The notes below the pieces were generated by a model. That model was not told the origin of the DNA, searched no databases, and saw only the letters and a program-made list of their open reading frames with translations. From an uncultured Granulicatella sp. (GTDB taxonomy: Bacteria > Bacillota > Bacilli > Lactobacillales > Aerococcaceae), in NCBI GenBank assembly GCA_938017885.1, contig CALIJD010000239.1:1-5495 (forward strand): a stretch of DNA of 5,495 nt, given 5' to 3'. A program made the position numbers and the translations under genes. This document shows positions 1-5,240 of this stretch, one piece after another. Position 1 is the stretch's first letter, and each line of letters starts with the position of its first letter.

Positions 1-26
1 CATATACATGTTAAATAAATCAAATT

Positions 27-31
27 GGAGG
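27..31 (+). promoter_or_regulatory. Ribosome binding site of gnd
   Basis: GGAGG lies 7 nt before ATG 39 and fixes the start. Only 38 bp upstream of the gene are visible, so the gnd promoter cannot be placed with confidence. Confidence 0.85.
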
Positions 32-38
32 AAGTTTC

Positions 39-1472
39 ATGTCAAAACAACAAATTGGTGTCGTTGGTATGGCCGTAATGGGACGTAACTTGGCATTAAA
101 TATTGAAAGCCGTGGATATAGTGTTTCAATTTTTAACCGCTCATCATCTAAAACAGATGAGGTAGTTGCCCTACATCCTGATAAAAAATTAGTACCAACA
201 TACACAGTAGAAGAATTTGTACAATCTTTAGAAAAACCAAGAAGAATCTTATTAATGGTAAAAGCTGGTGAAGCTACAGATAAGACCATTCAAAGTTTGC
301 TTCCACATCTAGATAAAGGCGATATTTTAATCGATGGAGGAAATACATTCTTCAGAGATACAATGCGCCGTAATGAAGAACTTGCAAACTCAGGAATCAA
401 CTTCATCGGTACGGGTGTATCTGGTGGAGAAGAAGGAGCCCTAAAAGGACCTTCCATCATGCCTGGTGGACAAAAAGATGCTTATGACTTAGTAGCACCA
501 ATTTTAGAAGAAATCTCTGCTAAAGCAGACGATGGCGCTCCATGTGTGACTTACATTGGACCAAATGGAGCAGGTCACTACGTAAAAATGGTTCATAATG
601 GAATCGAATATGGTGACATGCAATTAATCGCTGAGAGTTATGATATCCTACGTCGTGTTGGTGGATTATCTGTTGAAGAATGCGCTGAAGTCTTCCAAGA
701 ATGGAATCAAGGCGAATTAGATAGCTACTTAATCGAAATCACAGCGGACATTTTAACGAAGAAAGATCCTGAAACAGGTCGCCCAATGGTTGATGTAATC
801 ATGGATACTGCTGGAAACAAAGGTACTGGTAAATGGGCTTCACAAAGCGCATTAGACTTAGGTGTGCCACTTCCATTGATTACGGAATCTGTATTTGCAC
901 GTTTCGTTTCTACATTGAAAGAAGAACGTGTTGCAGCAAGTAAAGAATTAGCAGTAACGAAGATTCCTGAATTAACAAATTCAGAACGTCAAGCTTTAAT
1001 CGAACAAGTTCGTAAAGGATTATACTTCTCTAAAATTATGAGTTACGCGCAAGGATTTGCTCAAATGCGTGTAGCTAGTGAAGAGTTTGATTGGGACTTA
1101 AACTACGGCGAAATCGCAAAAATCTTCCGTGCTGGATGTATCATCCGTGCGCAATTCTTACAAAAGATTACTGATGCGTTCGAACGTGACCCTCAATTGA
1201 AGAATCTATTATTAGATAAATATTTCTTATATGTGACTGAATCTTACCAAGATGCAGTTCGTGATGTTGTTGTAACGGCTGTTCGTGCTGGTATTCCAGT
1301 ACCAACATTCTCAAGTGCATTAGCATATTACGATTCATACCGTTCAGAAACATTACCTGCAAACTTAATTCAAGCACAACGTGACTACTTCGGTGCACAT
1401 ACGTACAACCGTGTAGACAAACCAGGAACATTCCACTTTGAATGGGCACAAGAAAAAGAAATTGAACAATAA
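39..1472 (+). CDS. gnd: 6-phosphogluconate dehydrogenase, decarboxylating (NADP-dependent type)
   Basis: This cytosolic enzyme oxidatively decarboxylates 6-phosphogluconate to ribulose 5-phosphate and makes NADPH in the oxidative pentose phosphate pathway. The 477-residue protein has the usual length for the family. The N-terminal Rossmann fold shows a GxxGxxxMG nucleotide-binding loop at residues 7-15, and the NRSSSKTDE segment after beta-2 carries Arg34, typical of NADP preference. Further signatures are [10 protein letters not shown] (99-108), [20 protein letters not shown] (124-143), and the active-site stretch [17 protein letters not shown], holding the family's catalytic Lys183, Asn187 and Glu190. 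[16 protein letters not shown] (262-277) and the C-terminal [16 protein letters not shown] (454-469) complete it. The start is ATG 39, preceded by GGAGG at 27-31 with a 7-nt spacer. No frameshift or missing motif is seen, and a hairpin terminator follows at once. Identity is essentially certain. Confidence 0.98.
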   Translation: MSKQQIGVVGMAVMGRNLALNIESRGYSVSIFNRSSSKTDEVVALHPDKKLVPTYTVEEFVQSLEKPRRILLMVKAGEATDKTIQSLLPHLDKGDILIDGGNTFFRDTMRRNEELANSGINFIGTGVSGGEEGALKGPSIMPGGQKDAYDLVAPILEEISAKADDGAPCVTYIGPNGAGHYVKMVHNGIEYGDMQLIAESYDILRRVGGLSVEECAEVFQEWNQGELDSYLIEITADILTKKDPETGRPMVDVIMDTAGNKGTGKWASQSALDLGVPLPLITESVFARFVSTLKEERVAASKELAVTKIPELTNSERQALIEQVRKGLYFSKIMSYAQGFAQMRVASEEFDWDLNYGEIAKIFRAGCIIRAQFLQKITDAFERDPQLKNLLLDKYFLYVTESYQDAVRDVVVTAVRAGIPVPTFSSALAYYDSYRSETLPANLIQAQRDYFGAHTYNRVDKPGTFHFEWAQEKEIEQ

Positions 1473-1476
1473 TTGT

Positions 1477-1510
1477 AAAACCAGTCTTTACAGACTGGTT
1501 TTTTTATTTT
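1477..1510 (+). terminator. Rho-independent terminator of gnd
   Basis: An 11-bp perfect stem (AAAACCAGTCT at 1477-1487 pairing with AGACTGGTTTT at 1492-1502) closes a TTAC loop. It leads into a T-rich tail at 1499-1510, interrupted only by an A at 1506. It begins 4 nt after the gnd stop codon, so it should end the gnd transcript before the downstream surface-protein gene. Confidence 0.93.
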
Positions 1511-1516
1511 AGGAAG

Positions 1517-1530
1517 CAAGTGGAGACTTG
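1517..1530. repeat. Small inverted repeat upstream of the choline-binding protein promoter
   Basis: CAAGT (1517-1521) and ACTTG (1526-1530) form a perfect 5-bp inverted repeat around GGAG. It lies about 20 bp upstream of the -35 region. A 5-bp repeat can arise by chance. It is listed because two more inverted repeats follow within 40 bp. Confidence 0.3.
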
Positions 1531-1536
1531 TTCTGA

Positions 1537-1554
1537 AATTGGTAACTACCAGTT
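1537..1554. promoter_or_regulatory. Candidate operator: inverted repeat abutting the -35 box
   Basis: AATTGGTA (1537-1544) and TACCAGTT (1547-1554) are complementary at 7 of 8 positions around a central AC; the core TGGTA-AC-TACCA is perfect. The right arm overlaps the first two bases of the -35 hexamer at 1553. A dimeric regulator bound here would compete with or contact RNA polymerase. The identity of any such regulator cannot be read from the sequence. Confidence 0.4.
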
Positions 1555-1581
1555 GATTACGATATCGTTTTCATCTATAAT
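1553..1581 (+). promoter_or_regulatory. Sigma-A-type promoter of the choline-binding protein gene
   Basis: The -35 is TTGATT (1553-1558, 4 of 6 consensus). After exactly 17 bp comes a perfect TATAAT -10 box (1576-1581). Transcription would start near 1588, leaving a leader of only about 17 nt that contains the ribosome binding site. Between the two hexamers lies a perfect palindrome, listed separately. This promoter, between two terminators, makes the gene an independent unit. Confidence 0.85.
1559..1568. promoter_or_regulatory. Perfect palindrome ACGATATCGT in the promoter spacer
   Basis: ACGATATCGT reads identically on both strands and sits directly after the -35 hexamer, inside the 17-bp spacer. 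This is a common place for a repressor operator, but 10 bp is short and no known operator consensus is recognised. Confidence 0.35.
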
Positions 1582-1604
1582 GAACGTATCTGTTAGGAGG
1601 GAGA

Positions 1605-2867
1605 ATGGAAATGAAATTAAGAAAAGTATTTTTGTGTTTGATTACGTTTTTAGTAGTGGGAGTAGTTCCGTTAAATGATTCAGTAAGTGCTAACGAGATT
1701 CACTTTAGAAACTGTTCTGAAGCATGGGCTGCAGGATATGGAGATATTTCAGTTGGCGAAGACGGGTATGCAGATCATCTTGACCGAGATAAAGATGGAA
1801 CTGCATGTGAAATAGTAAGATCAAAGGGACAATATCGTTCCCGTAGAGCCGATGGAAAACCTTTGAATAAGGTGAAAGCCAATTATTGGGAACAAGTGGA
1901 TGGAAAGTGGTATTATTACGAAAATTATGTCATGGTCACTGGCTGGAAACAAATCAGTGGTACTTGGTATTATTTCAATAGTAATGGAGTGATGCAAACT
2001 GGGTGGCAGGAGTTAGGAGCTAATTGGTATTATTTTAAAGATACAGGTGCTATGCAGACAGGTTGGCTAAAAAACAATAATGTCTTGTACTATTTTGACA
2101 GTAATGGTTATATGCAAACTGGTTGGAAACTAATCAGTAACAACTGGTATTATTTTGACAATTCAGGTGGAATGGTCACAGGTTGGAAAACAATATGGGG
2201 AAAACGTTATTTATTTAACTCATCTGGAATAGTCCAAACAGGTTGGCAAAGAGATAATGATAGATGGTACTATTTTGATAGCAATGGATATATGCAAACC
2301 GGTTGGAAACAAATTAATGATGTTTGGTATTTCTTAAATAGTTCTGGGGTAATGGAAACTGGTTTGAAAGAAATTAATGGGGTAAATTATTTCTTTGCAA
2401 CAAGTGGCGCGATGCAAACTGGATGGAAATGGTTCGATGGTAGTTATCATTACTTCAAAAATAGTGGGGCTATGCAAATTGGATGGTATCAAGAAAACGA
2501 CAAATGGTACTATCTAGATGAGAATGGAAGAATGGTAACAGGTTTCCATAAAGTCTATAAAACAGAATATTATTTCGAAGAATCAGGAATTATGCAAACT
2601 GGATGGAAATTAATTCATAATAATTGGTATTATTTTGAACAATCAGGAGCAATGTTAAAAGATCAATTAACACCAGATGGTTATAGAGTTGATAAAGACG
2701 GAGTTTGGAGAGTCAAAGTGGAAACTACGACCACTACAACTACTACAACTACTACAACTGTTCTAACAACTACTTCTCAAGAAGCGCCAACAGACAATGC
2801 TGAACCAATTTACGAAGAAACGACTCAGATTACGACTGAAGAAGCAAAAAGTGATAAAGTTCAGTAA
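1605..2867 (+). CDS. Secreted Excalibur-domain choline-binding-repeat surface protein
   Basis: The 420-residue exported protein is predicted to sit on the cell wall by binding phosphocholine-decorated teichoic acid. A signal peptide covers about residues 1-29: positive start (MEMKLRK), hydrophobic core, then SVSA before Asn30 as the likely cleavage site. An Excalibur calcium-binding domain (about 34-69) has FRNCSEAW and the acidic loop HLDRDKDGTACE, with Asp60, Asp62 and Asp64 as ligands. Cys37 and Cys68 are the only cysteines of the mature protein and may be disulfide-linked. Residues 95-354 are 13 tandem 20-residue choline-binding-type repeats (WYYF...G.MQTGW), followed by the closing segment TPDGYRVDKDGVW. 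The tail has 12 consecutive Thr (374-385) and ends in an acidic, Thr-rich stretch. There is no LPXTG motif or lipobox. AGGAGG at 1595-1600 serves either ATG 1605 (4 nt) or in-frame ATG 1611 (10 nt); the choice does not affect the mature protein. No enzymatic domain is visible, so an adhesin or wall-associated structural role is inference. Glucan-binding repeats are related and are an alternative ligand reading. Confidence 0.92.
   Translation: MEMKLRKVFLCLITFLVVGVVPLNDSVSANEIHFRNCSEAWAAGYGDISVGEDGYADHLDRDKDGTACEIVRSKGQYRSRRADGKPLNKVKANYWEQVDGKWYYYENYVMVTGWKQISGTWYYFNSNGVMQTGWQELGANWYYFKDTGAMQTGWLKNNNVLYYFDSNGYMQTGWKLISNNWYYFDNSGGMVTGWKTIWGKRYLFNSSGIVQTGWQRDNDRWYYFDSNGYMQTGWKQINDVWYFLNSSGVMETGLKEINGVNYFFATSGAMQTGWKWFDGSYHYFKNSGAMQIGWYQENDKWYYLDENGRMVTGFHKVYKTEYYFEESGIMQTGWKLIHNNWYYFEQSGAMLKDQLTPDGYRVDKDGVWRVKVETTTTTTTTTTTTVLTTTSQEAPTDNAEPIYEETTQITTEEAKSDKVQ
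1704..1811 (+). other. Excalibur calcium-binding domain (coding segment)
   Basis: Residues 34-69 of the surface protein match the compact Excalibur domain: an N-terminal Asn-Cys-x-x-Ala, a central GEDGYADHLD, and the terminal DxDxDGxxCE loop. The loop resembles the calcium loop of an EF hand. Every hallmark residue is present, so the domain should be functional. In other proteins it is found next to nucleases or wall-binding modules; here it is the only non-repeat domain. Confidence 0.88.
1887..2666 (+). repeat. 13 tandem 60-bp units encoding choline-binding repeats
   Basis: The coding sequence has an exact 60-bp period for 780 bp with no insertion or deletion between units. Twelve units end in a GW-like dipeptide; unit 8 ends GL and unit 11 ends GF, and the 13th loses it (LKDQ). 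The Trp that opens the WYYF core is replaced in unit 4 (Leu), 6 (Arg), 9 (Asn), 10 (Tyr) and 12 (Glu), so several predicted choline sites are probably weak. Units 4 and 7 share the peptide YYFDSNGYMQTGW, and units 5 and 13 share NNWYYF with a KLI start, which points to past internal duplication. Confidence 0.93.
2733..2759 (+). repeat. In-frame 9-bp microsatellite coding for poly-threonine
   Basis: The unit ACTACAACT occurs three times head to tail and is preceded by the Thr codons ACT ACG ACC (2724-2732), giving 12 Thr in a row. Slippage by whole 9-bp units would change tail length without breaking the frame. Confidence 0.85.
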
Positions 2868-2877
2868 TCTTCTAATG

Positions 2878-2915
2878 AAAAGAATTAAACGATAGACTCG
2901 TTTAATTCTTTTTTT
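2878..2915 (+). terminator. Rho-independent terminator of the choline-binding protein gene
   Basis: A perfect 15-bp stem (AAAAGAATTAAACGA at 2878-2892 with TCGTTTAATTCTTTT at 2898-2912) encloses a TAGAC loop. A run of seven T (2909-2915) follows. It starts 10 nt after the stop codon. The stem is A+T-rich but long. It separates the surface-protein transcript from the two-component operon. Confidence 0.92.
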
Positions 2916-2931
2916 ATATAGAAAAATATTC

Positions 2932-2948
2932 ATTAAATTCTGTTAAGA
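2932..2948 (+). promoter_or_regulatory. Candidate regulator site: phased TTAA elements upstream of the response regulator
   Basis: ATTAAA at 2932-2937 matches the ATTARA consensus described for streptococcal CovR. Its TTAAA (2933) is followed exactly 10 bp later by TTAAGA (2943-2948), which doubles as the proposed -35 box. OmpR-family regulators commonly bind direct repeats of about one helical turn. The same arrangement appears before the dltD-like gene. The motif is A+T-rich, so chance is a real alternative. Confidence 0.4.
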
Positions 2949-2972
2949 AACTCATGAATATGGTATGATAAT
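2943..2972 (+). promoter_or_regulatory. Promoter of the covRS-like operon
   Basis: The best reading is -35 TTAAGA (2943-2948, 4 of 6) and -10 GATAAT (2967-2972, 5 of 6) with an 18-bp spacer. A second reading is an extended -10, TGG-TATGAT (2961-2969), needing no good -35. Both place the start of transcription near 2976-2980, just after the upstream terminator, and rule out translation from the in-frame ATG at 2965. Confidence 0.65.
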
Positions 2973-3006
2973 TCTATTAGGGAGAATAATGGAAGGGAGT
3001 TTAAAT

Positions 3007-3702
3007 ATGCAAGGAAATCAACGTATTTTAATTATTGAAGATGAAAAAAATTTAAGTCGCTTTGTAGAACTAGAACTGCAGCATGAAGGATATGAAACAA
3101 AAGTTTGCTCAGACGGAAGATCTGGCCTACAAACAGCAATTGATGAATCTTGGGATGCTATTTTATTAGATTTAATGTTACCAGAAATGAATGGATTAGA
3201 AGTTGTTCGCAGACTACGACAAGTCAAACAAACACCGGTTATCATTATGACTGCGCGTGATTCGGTGATGGATCGAGTAGTTGGGTTAGATCAAGGTGCA
3301 GATGACTATGTGGTAAAACCATTTGAAATCGAAGAAATATTAGCGAGATTACGTGCTTTATTTAGACGCTTGCAAATGGAAGAACAATCTCGTAATATAA
3401 AACAAACAAAAGTAGAATATCGTGACTTAGTGATTGAAGTTGAAAATCGTGTAGTACGAAGAGCTGGCGAAGTCATTGATTTAACAAAAAAAGAGTATGA
3501 GCTTCTTCTTCTTTTAATGGAGAATATCGATATTGTCTTATCTCGAGAGATACTTTTGAAAAAAGTTTGGGGATATAAAAATGAAGTTGAGACGAATGTT
3601 ATTGATGTCTATGTTCGTTATATCCGTAATAAAATTGATTTGCCTGGTAGAGAGAGTTATATTCAAACAGTTCGTGGTACAGGATATGTAATGAGAAGCT
3701 GA
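3007..3702 (+). CDS. covR: CovR/CsrR-like OmpR-family response regulator
   Basis: This is a cytoplasmic DNA-binding regulator activated by phosphotransfer from the kinase encoded next. The chosen start gives 231 residues. The receiver domain (about 6-120) shows the acidic pair Glu11-Asp12, phospho-acceptor Asp55 in LLDLMLPEMNG, Thr82 in MTARDS, Tyr101 and Lys104 in GADDYVVKPF. The winged-helix effector (about 136-230) has LTKKEYELL, the recognition-helix region VETNVIDVYVRYIRNKID, and the wing YIQTVRGTGYVM. The pattern ILIIEDEKNLSRFV...MTARDSVMD...ESYIQTVRG resembles streptococcal CovR closely. Unlike RitR, the orphan regulator beside gnd in pneumococcus, it keeps the phosphorylatable Asp. 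ATG 3007 is preferred: AGGGAG (2994-2999) lies 7 nt upstream and homologues begin just before ILIIEDE. ATG 2989 has AGGGAG only 4 nt upstream, and ATG 2965 lies inside the promoter. ArlR is the nearest alternative name. Confidence 0.93.
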   Translation: MQGNQRILIIEDEKNLSRFVELELQHEGYETKVCSDGRSGLQTAIDESWDAILLDLMLPEMNGLEVVRRLRQVKQTPVIIMTARDSVMDRVVGLDQGADDYVVKPFEIEEILARLRALFRRLQMEEQSRNIKQTKVEYRDLVIEVENRVVRRAGEVIDLTKKEYELLLLLMENIDIVLSREILLKKVWGYKNEVETNVIDVYVRYIRNKIDLPGRESYIQTVRGTGYVMRS

Positions 3703-3712
3703 GGAAAATAAG

Positions 3713-5155
3713 ATGAACTCAAAAAATCAACATAAATCAGTAGCGAAAAAATGGTGGTGGGTAATGTCAGCCACCATTTTTGCCTTATTAGCTCTATTAA
3801 CAACCATTTTAATCAAAGCTCAGACCTATGCTTTGCGTGAAAATGAAAAAAATCAAACGATTATTTATGCACAGGTAATCGCAGACTTACTATCTGAACA
3901 AACCGAGAAACTCCAAATAGAGGATATTTTATCAGTATTAAACAAAGCTGAGCAATATGAACATGTTCAACATCAGGTCTACAAAAAGAATAGTAGTTTC
4001 TATCCTGTGAATGAGGAAGTAAATATCCGAATCTTTGATACGGGAAGAGAACTGTTATTTCAGACACAGCAGTGGCAGGATATACCTCAAGTTTCTAGTA
4101 AACTAGAAACGCAGTACGTTAATCTTTCAACTGGAGATGAAAGTGTGCAGGTGATGATGCCAATCCTCTCTAGAAATAGTCGAATTTTAATTGGCCATTT
4201 ACAAGTAACGAATCGTATGGCAAAATTAGCAGAATTACGGAAGCAATTACGAACTCTTTTCTTCCAATTATTAGTAGTAGAAGCAATTGTATCAGTGGGT
4301 TTAGCTTACTTTATTTCACGTCTAATTTCTAAGCCAATTGAAGAAATTCACGATATTATTGCTTCTATTAATGAAGAGAATATAGAGACAAAACGTCTGA
4401 TAGTTCCAAAGAAAAATGATGAATTTGCAGTGGTTTCTCAACAATTTAATGAATTGCTCGATAAAATTAGTTTCTATATTTCACAGCAAAAGCATTTCGT
4501 AGAAGATGTTTCACATGAATTAAGAACTCCTGTTGCGATAGTGGAGGGGCATTTAAAACTATTAAATCGTTGGGGAAAAAATGATCCAGAAGTTCTAGAG
4601 GAATCGCTAAGGGCTTCCTTATCGGAGATCCAGCGTATGAAAACTTTAGTACAAGAGATGCTTGATTTATCACGGGCTCCGCAAGTTAAGGAACAATATA
4701 AGGATGCTAAAACGGAAGTAGTGTCTACACTTGAACAAATCGTGACTAATTTTAAACTCCTTTATCCTGATTTTACCTTTATTTCGGATATTGACACTCA
4801 CGAAGAAATATTATCTCCAATTTACCGAAATCATTTTGAACAAATAATTATTATTTTACTAGATAATGCAGTAAAATATTCAACCAATCGTAAAGAAATC
4901 ATTGTTAGTCTCTCTACAACAGCTGGTCATGTGGAAATTGGTATACAAGATTTTGGAATGGGACTTAGTGAAGAGGATAAGAAAAAAGTCTTCTCGAGAT
5001 TCTATCGTGTAGATAAAGCACGTTCTAGAGAAAGAGGAGGGAATGGATTAGGATTATCGATTGCTAAAGAATTAATTGAAGGCTATAAAGGTCGTATTAG
5101 TCTTACTTCCCATTTGAATCAAGGATCTGTATTTAAAGTGAAATTACCAAGATAA
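3713..5155 (+). CDS. covS: CovS/ArlS-like membrane sensor histidine kinase
   Basis: This 480-residue membrane kinase is the predicted partner of the preceding regulator. A short basic N-terminus leads into TM1 (about 14-34). An extracellular sensor region (about 36-180) of no recognised subtype is followed by TM2 (about 181-203) and a HAMP linker (about 203-255). The HisKA domain (about 258-322) has phospho-acceptor His268 in DVSHELRTPVAIVEGH, and the catalytic ATPase domain occupies about 370-480. ATP-site boxes are intact: N box LLDNAVKYS with Asn385, G1 DFGMGLSEED with Asp413, F box FSRFYRVDKARS, and G2 GGNGLGLSIA. HELRTP with LKLLNRWGK and MLDLSR is typical of CovS/ArlS-type kinases. The gap to the regulator is 10 bp, and the ribosome binding site GAGGAAA (3701-3707) overlaps the regulator TGA stop, which suggests translational coupling. 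The signal sensed cannot be told from the sequence. Confidence 0.94.
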   Translation: MNSKNQHKSVAKKWWWVMSATIFALLALLTTILIKAQTYALRENEKNQTIIYAQVIADLLSEQTEKLQIEDILSVLNKAEQYEHVQHQVYKKNSSFYPVNEEVNIRIFDTGRELLFQTQQWQDIPQVSSKLETQYVNLSTGDESVQVMMPILSRNSRILIGHLQVTNRMAKLAELRKQLRTLFFQLLVVEAIVSVGLAYFISRLISKPIEEIHDIIASINEENIETKRLIVPKKNDEFAVVSQQFNELLDKISFYISQQKHFVEDVSHELRTPVAIVEGHLKLLNRWGKNDPEVLEESLRASLSEIQRMKTLVQEMLDLSRAPQVKEQYKDAKTEVVSTLEQIVTNFKLLYPDFTFISDIDTHEEILSPIYRNHFEQIIIILLDNAVKYSTNRKEIIVSLSTTAGHVEIGIQDFGMGLSEEDKKKVFSRFYRVDKARSRERGGNGLGLSIAKELIEGYKGRISLTSHLNQGSVFKVKLPR

Positions 5156-5158
5156 AAT

Positions 5159-5185
5159 ATTAAACTTCCTTAAAACTCGTTCAAA
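5159..5185 (+). promoter_or_regulatory. Candidate regulator site: phased TTAAA elements before the dltD-like gene
   Basis: ATTAAA at 5159-5164 matches the CovR consensus ATTARA. Elements TTAAA (5160), TTAAA (5170) and TTCAAA (5180) start exactly 10 bp apart, and the last is the proposed -35 box. This mirrors the layout before the response regulator with one extra unit. Binding by the adjacent regulator is inferred, not shown. Confidence 0.45.
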
Positions 5186-5208
5186 TTTCCCGAGAAACAT
5201 GATAAAAT
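5180..5208 (+). promoter_or_regulatory. Promoter of the dltD-like gene
   Basis: -35 TTCAAA (5180-5185, 4 of 6) and -10 TAAAAT (5203-5208, 5 of 6) are separated by 17 bp, and transcription would start near 5215. No hairpin-plus-T-run terminator is visible between the kinase stop and this gene, so it could be read from this promoter, from the operon promoter, or from both. Confidence 0.7.
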
Positions 5209-5240
5209 TCAGTGAATATTAAGTTGGGTGGGAGAAAATA

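Noticed and set aside
1..26. Possible -10-like sequences (TATACA, TTAAAT) upstream of gnd
   Set aside because: Too little upstream sequence is present to see a -35 box or judge spacing.
1168..1449. 93-codon open frame on the minus strand inside gnd
   Set aside because: It lies opposite a fully conserved part of gnd, has no recognisable domain, and is explained as a shadow of gnd codon use.
1605..1700. Lipoprotein signal, because of Cys11 in the signal peptide
   Set aside because: The Cys lies within the hydrophobic core without a lipobox; SVSA before Asn30 is a normal signal peptidase I site.
1887..2759. CRISPR-like array, because of the regular 60-bp period and the short tandem repeats
   Set aside because: The period is an uninterrupted in-frame coding repeat with no conserved repeat/unique spacer alternation.
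2965..3006. Longer response regulator starting at ATG 2965
   Set aside because: This ATG overlaps the -10 region, has no ribosome binding site, and would add 14 residues not expected before ILIIEDE. ATG 3007 has a well-spaced AGGGAG.
3861..4067. Short minus-strand open frames within the kinase gene (also 4467-4673) and the regulator gene (3018-3245)
   Set aside because: All are under 80 codons, opposite strongly supported coding sequence, and lack family features.
5176..5194. CTCG...CGAG inverted repeat between the kinase and the dltD-like gene as a terminator
   Set aside because: The stem is only 4 bp with an 11-nt loop and no T-run follows; it overlaps the promoter instead.
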